Assembly: GCA_023091735.1 (NCBI GenBank)
Contig: JALKBU010000399.1
Location: 1 to 42,852, forward strand
Length of the DNA stretch: 42,852 nucleotides
Direction: 5' to 3'
Source: Trichomonas tenax
Taxonomy: Eukaryota > Parabasalia > Trichomonadida > Trichomonadidae
Part shown: piece after piece, positions 37,496 through 42,852 of the stretch
Numbering within the stretch: the stretch's first letter is position 1
Layout: the number at the start of each line of letters is the position of its first letter
Position numbers and translations under genes: made by a program
Notes under the pieces: model-generated
The model's input: the letters and a program-made list of their open reading frames with translations, nothing else
Databases searched by the model: none
What the model was told of the DNA's origin: nothing

Positions 37496-38509
37496 ATGTT
37501 TTCGAAGGGAAGATTGTATATTAGCAACCGTGAAAACGAGCTGGAAATCAACAAATTGAAATTCGAGATCGAAGATGCCATCAGCAGACGCGATTATGCA
37601 GCTGCTGCAAACTTGCAGAAGCAATTAGACTTCAGAATTGAACGTAGAAAGCAAATTTTAGCAGGACAGAAGCACGATAACACAGTCAATGATCTTATGG
37701 CTCTTAAAGCACAACAAAAGCAAGAAGAAACAGAGCTTAAAGAAAATATGAGATCAAAAGCAAGAAAGATCTTAGAAGATGCCAGAAATAGACTCGATGA
37801 CATCGAAAGAGAGCACGAGAAACAATTTGCCAAATTAGATCGAAAATTCAGTGATCAAACTTTTTGCGAACTCAGAAAAAATCCTGATCTCACAATAGCA
37901 AGAAAGGCAGAGAGCTACTACTCCCAGAGCGGCAACTATCAGGTCGCTGCCTCACTCAGAGATCAGATTTCAGACAGAATCCACGACACAATGGAAAATA
38001 ATGAAAGAACGGCAAATCAGATCGTCAACAGCCAGATAGAGCACACACTGTTCAAACAAGAGCGCCAGAAGGAATCCTTCAAGGTCCACCTTGAGAATGA
38101 AAAGAACAGATTAGTTCGTGAAACAATTCTGGAACTAAATAGAATTGAAAACAAGTTCTCTAAGCTCCGCCAGAATGTACTTGGAAACAGTAAAATCGAT
38201 TATCAATACAATAGAGAACGCAAAATCGAAGAAGAAATCAACAATGTTCGTGCAATGCTTGATGCCGAATTTGATATGTTTAGAAACAGCATAACACTGA
38301 TAGGAATCGATCCACATCCTCCATTGTCTGCAAGAGCACCACAATCAGCCATATTTAGTATGATGTACACACCAAGAACACCAAGGATTGATTCCGATGA
38401 ATTCCATGTTACAGGAATCAGGAATCCGAGGGTTATCAAGGCTTTAGAAAAGTCGTTGCTCAAACGCGAGTATGCAGTGATTAATTCTGCTGCACCAATA
38501 TCTAACTAA
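37496..38509 (+). CDS. Coiled-coil protein with UVR-like motifs
   Basis: A 337-residue, strongly charged, mostly alpha-helical protein. Near the N-terminus, EIEDAISRRDYAAAANLQKQ matches the UVR motif (paired helices with D-Y-x-x-A-A-x-L-x-x-x-I/L), and a second weaker copy occurs near 135-155 (YSQSGNYQVAASLRDQI). UVR motifs are found in UvrB/UvrC, ClpC partners and several eukaryotic ciliary and centrosomal proteins. Long coiled-coil segments with many Glu, Arg and Lys follow to about 265. The C-terminal 70 residues contain SARAPQSAIFSMMYTPRTPR, a Pro/Ser basic stretch with possible proline-directed phosphorylation sites. No enzyme motif is visible. A cytoskeletal or flagellar role is plausible but inferred. 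Confidence 0.65.
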   Translation: MFSKGRLYISNRENELEINKLKFEIEDAISRRDYAAAANLQKQLDFRIERRKQILAGQKHDNTVNDLMALKAQQKQEETELKENMRSKARKILEDARNRLDDIEREHEKQFAKLDRKFSDQTFCELRKNPDLTIARKAESYYSQSGNYQVAASLRDQISDRIHDTMENNERTANQIVNSQIEHTLFKQERQKESFKVHLENEKNRLVRETILELNRIENKFSKLRQNVLGNSKIDYQYNRERKIEEEINNVRAMLDAEFDMFRNSITLIGIDPHPPLSARAPQSAIFSMMYTPRTPRIDSDEFHVTGIRNPRVIKALEKSLLKREYAVINSAAPISN

Positions 38510-39016
38510 CACATTCCCTTTATTGTTTTGATGAATAAATTGTTTTTATTTCCCTTTACAAACGCATATTTCACTATCCAAATCAGCTAAACATGAGATT
38601 TGCTTTACACAGTATGAGAATAAATAAAAATTTAAATCAAAATTTTGCAAATGAAATTTTATTTTCAAAATCGTAGAAAAACCCGAACATTTAAGCTTGC
38701 ATCAACACGAGCGTAATGGTTACTAAATTTCCGAAGAAATATTATTTAGATTTAAGAATATAAAACTCTGTGTGTTAGTAAAATCGAAATATCTTTTGGG
38801 GTCAGGCGCACGTCCTCATCTTTCATTCAGAGAGCTATGAGTAACTCATCTTCCCCAGTATTAATACATACGAGTTCTTTCCCAGATGAAAAATGATGAA
38901 CCAATCTTATCGTCGTCTATCGTCCAAAGTTATGCCCTCTATATTTTTACTAAATATATCATTTTGGAACAACATATAGATGATATGCAATCGAAAAATT
39001 ACGTAAAAACACTCTT
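38510..39016. other. Spacer before the fold-back element
   Basis: About 507 bp of AT-rich DNA. I looked for tRNA, snRNA and snoRNA signatures and saw none that I could support. The word actaacaca over the stop codon of the coiled-coil gene resembles the Trichomonas intron branch/acceptor motif but lacks the acceptor AG. Confidence 0.5.
39006..39015 (+). repeat. Possible target-site duplication, left copy
   Basis: AAAACACTCT occurs directly repeated at 39006-39015 and 39961-39970. The right copy overlaps the end of the terminal repeat by five bases, so the true duplication could be only ACTCT. Confidence 0.4.
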
Positions 39017-39066
39017 GTTTTGTGTGTCAACTAGTCACGTTGTAAAGTGTCGGATTATCAGATTTT
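39017..39066 (+). repeat. Left terminal inverted repeat (50 bp)
   Basis: Matches the reverse complement of 39916-39965 at 45 of 50 positions by hand count. The core TGTAAAGTGTC is identical in both. The differences are mostly transitions. Confidence 0.85.
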
Positions 39067-39084
39067 CGGCATTGAAAAATAGTC

Positions 39085-39112
39085 AAAAAAAAAAAAAAAA
39101 AAAAAAAAAAAA
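39085..39112 (+). repeat. (A)28 homopolymer
   Basis: An uninterrupted run of 28 A lies just inside the left terminal repeat. A second A run of about 13 lies at 39560-39573 in the middle of the element. The right half has no equivalent T run of that length, so the runs break the symmetry. Confidence 0.9.
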
Positions 39113-39468
39113 CGATTAAAAAAATTCATTTTGTCAAGTAAAATAATATTTGCCAAATAAAAAATAGTTGTCAGATTCGAAATTAGAGGGGAGAGTATTC
39201 AAATTTGAAATAACAAAGCATGCTTTTCGTCCATTTTTGCTGGTGCGTGCAACTGCATCACACTGTTTGGCTGCGCACAGCAGATAGCATGTAGGAAAAG
39301 CACCTTTTCAAAGTCGATTGAAAATCTAAGTTATTTCGACGCAGACCGAGATCTCTCGTTTCTGTAGCAAGTAAATCTTTAGCATCACACGAATCTAAGT
39401 CAATCACCCGCTGAAGAAGGAAGGGATCTCGTGTTTTTTTGCCGAGATAACTTCGATTCACAAAAATA

Positions 39469-39556
39469 TTTTGCTTTTTGGATATCTTTGATACTGAGGG
39501 CATCTACCACACATATGATAGCTGCATACAGTATCAAAGATGTCCAAAAAGCAGAA
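39469..39556. repeat. Internal inverted repeat 1
   Basis: Arms 39469-39496 and 39529-39556 match at 26 of 28 positions and enclose a 32-base loop, giving a stable predicted hairpin. Confidence 0.85.
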
Positions 39557-39586
39557 TTCAAAAAAAAAAAAAATTAAATCGACATG

Positions 39587-39699
39587 ATTTCGGCAAAGGC
39601 TGATGTTTTTCACTTCTATAGCTAGTGACTTCTTAGAAATACATAGATCCCAGATATTAACCAGGTAAAGAAGCGAAAAATATCAGCCTTTGCCGAAAT
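39587..39699. repeat. Internal inverted repeat 2
   Basis: Arms 39587-39617 and 39669-39699 match at 29 of 31 positions and enclose a 51-base loop. The left outer unit near 39331-39371 is a diverged relative of these arms. Confidence 0.85.
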
Positions 39700-39728
39700 T
39701 ACCTCGATGCAAAACTTTCTTCTTGAAA

Positions 39729-39812
39729 GTGTTTTTGACCCATTTTTGCTGCTGCGCGCAGCCATGCAGTGTGGCATAGCTGCACACAACAGCAGAAATG
39801 GGCCAAAAACAC
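39729..39812. repeat. Internal inverted repeat 3
   Basis: Arms 39729-39762 and 39779-39812 match at 29 of 34 positions. All five differences are transitions. The loop is only 16 bases. A related smaller hairpin sits at 39238-39282 in the left half. Confidence 0.85.
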
Positions 39813-39915
39813 ATATATAATGTAATTTATTTCTCTCACATCAAATTCAAATAGATATTCACCCTTTATTATTTTTTTTGACATTTTTTCACTTTACATC
39901 AAATGTCACCTTTTA

Positions 39916-39965
39916 AAAATCTGATAATCTGACACTTTACAACATGACTTGCTGACACTCAAAAC
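39916..39965 (-). repeat. Right terminal inverted repeat (50 bp)
   Basis: Reverse-complement partner of 39017-39066. It ends 31 bp from the stop codon of the GT61 gene. On the minus strand its TGTAAAG provides the nearest TAAA downstream of that stop, so it could supply the gene's polyadenylation signal. Confidence 0.85.
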
Positions 39966-39996
39966 ACTCTAAATCTCCAAATATCAAACACATTTC

Positions 39997-41280
39997 TTAG
40001 AAAGTGAGATCACCTGTTGGGAACTGGCCTCCCTTCAAGTATGGCAGAAGATACCTGACTGTCTTGATGATCTTATCGATCTCAATGAAATAATTGCTTC
40101 CACCCCACCACTTTGAGGCAGTTATACCAGGGTGCTGTATGGAAATGCAGTGTGCGCCAGTGGACATGATTGCACCCATGCATGACCAATCATGGTATGC
40201 ACCAAGAACTTCAACGGCAACAGCACCTTTGTTCATGCAGAAACATCTGAAAAAGTGTGATCCATTGCCTGATATGATCAGCTTAATGCTAGCAAAAACT
40301 CGGCCAACTTGTTTTAAGCTCTGATGGTCCGCAATTGTCTCCCAATTGTATTCTGGGAAGTTAACCTTGAGATCATGCATCATGTTGTCAAAGTTCAAGA
40401 TGGTTCTTCGTGCACGCCGATTATATCCGCAATAGCGAGTTTGCGGAATTCCAGTAAGACCTAATGTTTCATGGACAAGCTTCTTGATCTCGTGGAGAGG
40501 ACGTCCATAATAGGCAATCTGAGGAAGTGGATTGTATGCATAATATAATCTGTGACAATGAATAAGATCATCATTACGCACAGGAGCGATTCTATTTTCA
40601 TGCGGTACTTCTAAAAAGTCCAGAGTTTCGTGTGCTCCGGGTATGTCTGGAACATTGAGTATTTTGTATGTCTTGATTACATTTCTAGGGAGCAACATAA
40701 GTGGAGCTAGATAGTCCATGAACCAGTGTCCATATTGGTATACATATTCGTGTCCAAAACAAATAGCGTTGTCATAAGAACGAATAACTTTTCCAGTGCC
40801 TTTGCCTCTCTTAGTGTAGAACCATGAATCATCAGTTGGTATAATATGGTATCCAGGAACTGAGATACCCGATTGGCGGTTTACGTAGACATTTCTCAAT
40901 AAGCCAATAGTCAATTTAAATCTTTGTAGCACAGGTGGAAATACGACCGGGTACTTAGGGTGCTGGTCTTTATCATTCCAGTTTCCGTTTATTCGTATCT
41001 GTGCATCTCCCCAGTCAACAGGTTCGTCAAATTCCATTTCACTTAGGATGTACTTTCTAGGTATATTTGTAATTAGGATTGCTTTAGTTATCTCTTTGAC
41101 CACTGGTTCAAATACTCTTTCTTCTTTTGGTAAAGGATGGGAAAGTGTCGTATTCATTTCGAATGTTTCCGTTGTATCATTAACAACTGGTATGTCCTGA
41201 CACAGCAGAATAGCGTTGAACGAAGAAAGGCTGACAATGAATACAAAAAAAGAGAAATATCCGTTGAATTTCAAAATATT
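39997..41280 (-). CDS. GT61 (DUF563) glycosyltransferase, type II membrane form, without an ATG start
   Basis: The frame encodes about 427 residues of a GT61/DUF563-type glycosyltransferase, a family that adds xylose, GlcNAc or arabinose residues in the secretory pathway. A signal-anchor stretch (FSFFVFIVSLSSFNAILL) lies near the start, followed by an Asn/Thr-rich stem. The catalytic region has YGHWFMDYLAPLMLLP (about 175-195), then CGYNRRARRTILNFDNM, and the C-terminal ISGNGSHFFRCFCMNKGAVAVEV block. The family end (SIQHPG, YF) is intact. The frame opens at a stop codon (41281-41283) with no ATG before the anchor; the first plausible codon is TTG (41272-41274), and the first internal ATG would remove the anchor. 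An ATG-initiated segment in another frame lies just upstream, so a one-base frameshift or an assembly error is likely. Confidence 0.75.
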   Translation of the reverse strand, partial: NILKFNGYFSFFVFIVSLSSFNAILLCQDIPVVNDTTETFEMNTTLSHPLPKEERVFEPVVKEITKAILITNIPRKYILSEMEFDEPVDWGDAQIRINGNWNDKDQHPKYPVVFPPVLQRFKLTIGLLRNVYVNRQSGISVPGYHIIPTDDSWFYTKRGKGTGKVIRSYDNAICFGHEYVYQYGHWFMDYLAPLMLLPRNVIKTYKILNVPDIPGAHETLDFLEVPHENRIAPVRNDDLIHCHRLYYAYNPLPQIAYYGRPLHEIKKLVHETLGLTGIPQTRYCGYNRRARRTILNFDNMMHDLKVNFPEYNWETIADHQSLKQVGRVFASIKLIISGNGSHFFRCFCMNKGAVAVEVLGAYHDWSCMGAIMSTGAHCISIQHPGITASKWWGGSNYFIEIDKIIKTVRYLLPYLKGGQFPTGDLTF

Positions 41281-42461
41281 TTAAAGAGTCGCCTGAACAG
41301 TTTGACCTCACTTTTGACAACACAATAATCATTCATTCATATTTTATACTAAATATACATTATTATATGGATATTAAATATATTTTTCAAACTAAAACGT
41401 CATTTTTGAATGAAGCAATCAACAGATTTCTCGGAAAATTTCGAATAGCATGCCATTCTGGCGTCCGTAGTAGCACACTTCGCATTTACATTAAACTAAC
41501 AGGATCTTCAAGTCCTTTTGGCTTGGCGATGCAAGATTATGAAGATATCTTGGAAATAAAGCAATAGAAGCACGCATGTATAAGCTTATTCGATGTAGCA
41601 TCCTACACAATCACATTTATTTACTCTATTTCTCAATCAATTACGTTTTTCAGAAAAAATATTCGATTTTTTCAAAAAAATGCTTTTATTGATAATTAAT
41701 GAATATTCATTCTCTTCGGCGAACATTCCACTCTGATAAATAGCAGTAAATCTTTTCCTACAATTGGATTAACCTCAGTAAGCGCTGCGAGTTTATATCA
41801 GATATCATCACTATAATATTATCGAATTCACCATTATTGAAAATTATAAAATATTAGCATCTGCTGCTGACATTCCTATGTATTTGGGATCTATTAACTA
41901 TCTTGTTGTACTCTTATCGATTGATTGCCGGACAAAATCAAAAAATCCGCCAATATTAAAGTTGGAAGTTGGCGAAGTATTGCAGCCCTTCTATAATCAG
42001 AAACCATGGAAACTACAAACTTGAGTATTTCGGCTATATCTTGATTTAAACAAAATTCAGTTTTCTGCTGCAATTTAACCAAGTGCAAAGAAAAGGGTAA
42101 ACAGGAAGATAGCTCATCATTGATACAAGCATCAGGCACGCGCTAACATCTCATGGCAAAGTCTCGTAAGGAAAGAATGCTGATGTCCAACAATAAAATT
42201 TATGAATTTGACGATTTACAACTCAATTGTCAGATTTTTTTGTTTTTGTGCAAATCACTCTCAAAATAGCCAGCGAAATTGTAAAGTGTCATTTTTGTCA
42301 GCGAAAATAATCGTCTTTACACATCGGTTTTGTTGTATGTTTGCATTATACTACAGAATTAAAAACAAAATCACCAATAAAGATCAAGTTTTGAAGAGAA
42401 TTTCGGGTGTCAATTTTAATAGTTTATAACCTTAATGATTTTATCGGTCAAACTGAAATAA
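41281..42461. other. Gene-poor spacer between GT61 and Sec61 alpha
   Basis: The longest spacer in the window (1.18 kb). It contains a plus-strand frame at 41367-41567 (66 residues from ATG) with no recognisable features. On the minus strand an 81-codon frame (41894-42139) starts at GTG, and a different frame just upstream of it reads on for at least 17 protein-like codons. Together these might be a decayed gene, but nothing identifies it. The last 250 bp form the Sec61 alpha upstream region, with TGTAAAGTGTCATTTTTGTCA from 42280. Confidence 0.4.
42280..42300 (+). promoter_or_regulatory. TGTAAAGTGTCA plus TTGTCA upstream of Sec61 alpha
   Basis: TGTAAAGTGTCA at 42280 is followed by TTTTTGTCA. 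It is the same string found upstream of CFAP61 and in the terminal repeats of the element at 39-40 kb. It lies 182 bp before the ATG, further than in the other genes, so the transcript start may also be further upstream or the site may act as an upstream element. Confidence 0.4.
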
Positions 42462-42852
42462 ATGGGTTTCGATTTGCTTAAGTCAATCAGGCCTGTTCTC
42501 GAACTTATGCCCAACGTCCCGCGCCCAATCAAGAAGGTCCCAATCCGCAAGCGGCTGTTCTACACATTCGCTTCCTTGGCCTTATATTTGGTTTGCACAC
42601 TTGTTCCACTGTACGGCGTCCAAAAGGCTGCCGGCGATGACCCAATGCAGCACCTCCGCATCCTTACAGCCTCCTCCAGGTACTCTCTCATGGAATTCGG
42701 TATTTCCCCAATCGTTATATCTGGTATGATCCTCCAGTTCCTCTCTGGTTTCGGCCTCATCAACAAGAACCCAACTGACCCAGAGTCTTCTGCCCTCTTC
42801 GATGCTGCACAGAAGTTGGCTGGCCTCATCATGACAGCCTTCCAGGCTGGTA
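42462..42852 (+). CDS. SEC61A: Sec61 alpha, protein-conducting channel subunit (partial, 3' end outside window)
   Basis: The first 130 residues of Sec61 alpha, the pore of the ER translocon. The N-terminus MGFDLLKSIRPVLELMPNV, then PIRKRLFYTFASLALYLVCTLVPLYG (TM1), and the plug/TM2 region SSRYSLMEFGISPIVISGMILQFLSG, are near-invariant blocks of the family. The sequence continues out of the window at DAAQKLAGLIMTAFQAG. The ATG at 42462 is at the expected family start. Codons are strongly C-ending, in line with high expression. It works with SRP54, encoded at 10-11.6 kb. Confidence in identity is high; only the 5' part can be judged. Confidence 0.97.
   Translation, partial: MGFDLLKSIRPVLELMPNVPRPIKKVPIRKRLFYTFASLALYLVCTLVPLYGVQKAAGDDPMQHLRILTASSRYSLMEFGISPIVISGMILQFLSGFGLINKNPTDPESSALFDAAQKLAGLIMTAFQAG

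Larger units (their letters stand above)
39017..39965. mobile_element. 0.95-kb non-autonomous fold-back/MITE-like element
   Basis: The region is bounded by 50-bp inverted repeats. Inside are further inverted repeats: 39469-39496 with 39529-39556 (26/28); 39587-39617 with 39669-39699 (29/31); 39729-39762 with 39779-39812 (29/34); 39238-39251 with 39271-39282; and 39322-39354 with 39425-39459 (imperfect). The sub-repeat at 39331-39371 is similar to the complement of 39661-39700, about two-thirds identical, so the two halves share diverged units. A 28-bp A run lies at 39085-39112. There is no credible protein. A direct repeat flanks both ends. This is the anatomy of a non-autonomous DNA transposon; the family is undetermined (MULE-like or Maverick-derived are options). 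Confidence 0.7.

Noticed and set aside
38505..38513. ACTAACACA, like the Trichomonas intron acceptor/branch motif
   Set aside because: It overlaps the stop codon of the coiled-coil gene, lacks the following CAG, and no GTAYGT donor with an open frame pairs with it.
38886..39119. 77-codon frame ending in a lysine run
   Set aside because: The lysines are the translated 28-A homopolymer; the frame crosses the left end of the element.
39238..39812. CRISPR array
   Set aside because: Repeats are inverted and diverged, not regularly spaced direct repeats, and the host is eukaryotic.
39258..39884. Short minus-strand frames inside the element
   Set aside because: They fall on inverted repeats and are not protein-like; the structure is explained by the repeats.
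41367..41567. 66-codon frame beginning with ATG
   Set aside because: No domain, signal or family resemblance; length is within chance for AT-rich DNA.

Overview
The window is 42.9 kb of AT-rich eukaryotic nuclear DNA, most likely from a parabasalid flagellate (a trichomonad, Tritrichomonas-like). Very long genes run without introns, intergenic spaces are short, TAA, TAG and TGA all end genes (standard code), and many stop codons overlap or closely precede TAAA, which is the known Trichomonas polyadenylation signal. A few starts have an initiator-like TCAYW just upstream. A ciliary gene (CFAP61) agrees with a flagellated cell. The genus is an inference; no rRNA or tRNA is present to fix it.

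Layout, left to right: a giant BEACH-WD40 protein (-), a PIAS/Siz-type SP-RING SUMO ligase (+), SRP54 (-), a HAD phosphatase (-) divergent from a ubiquitin-specific protease (+), CFAP61 (+), N-myristoyltransferase (-), Mediator subunit MED27 (-), a Mahogunin-type RING protein starting MGCSAC (+), Spt5 (+), a CAMK-like kinase (+), two small unknown genes sharing a 29-bp divergent promoter, a CDC50/LEM3 flippase subunit (-), a broken GT61-like glycosyltransferase pseudogene (+), a probable Rogdi/Rav2 protein (-), a prokaryotic-type adenosine-specific kinase family protein (-), Exo70 (-), a small unknown gene (-), a UFD4/TRIP12-type HECT ligase (+), a UVR-like coiled-coil protein (+), a 0.95-kb non-coding fold-back element, a GT61 glycosyltransferase that lacks an ATG start (-), and the 5' part of Sec61 alpha (+).

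The genes are mostly housekeeping: membrane traffic and secretion (SRP54, Sec61, Exo70, BEACH, CDC50, perhaps Rogdi), ubiquitin/SUMO control (SP-RING, USP, RING, HECT), and transcription (MED27, Spt5). They are not an operon; orientation alternates and each gene seems to have its own short promoter.

The most unusual sequence is the element at about 39017-39965. It has 50-bp terminal inverted repeats, several internal nested inverted repeats, a 28-bp A run and no credible gene. Its terminal repeats carry TGTAAAGTGTC, which also lies upstream of CFAP61 and Sec61 alpha. A shorter TGTAAA motif recurs upstream of many of the genes. The adenosine-kinase-family gene is a good candidate for lateral transfer.
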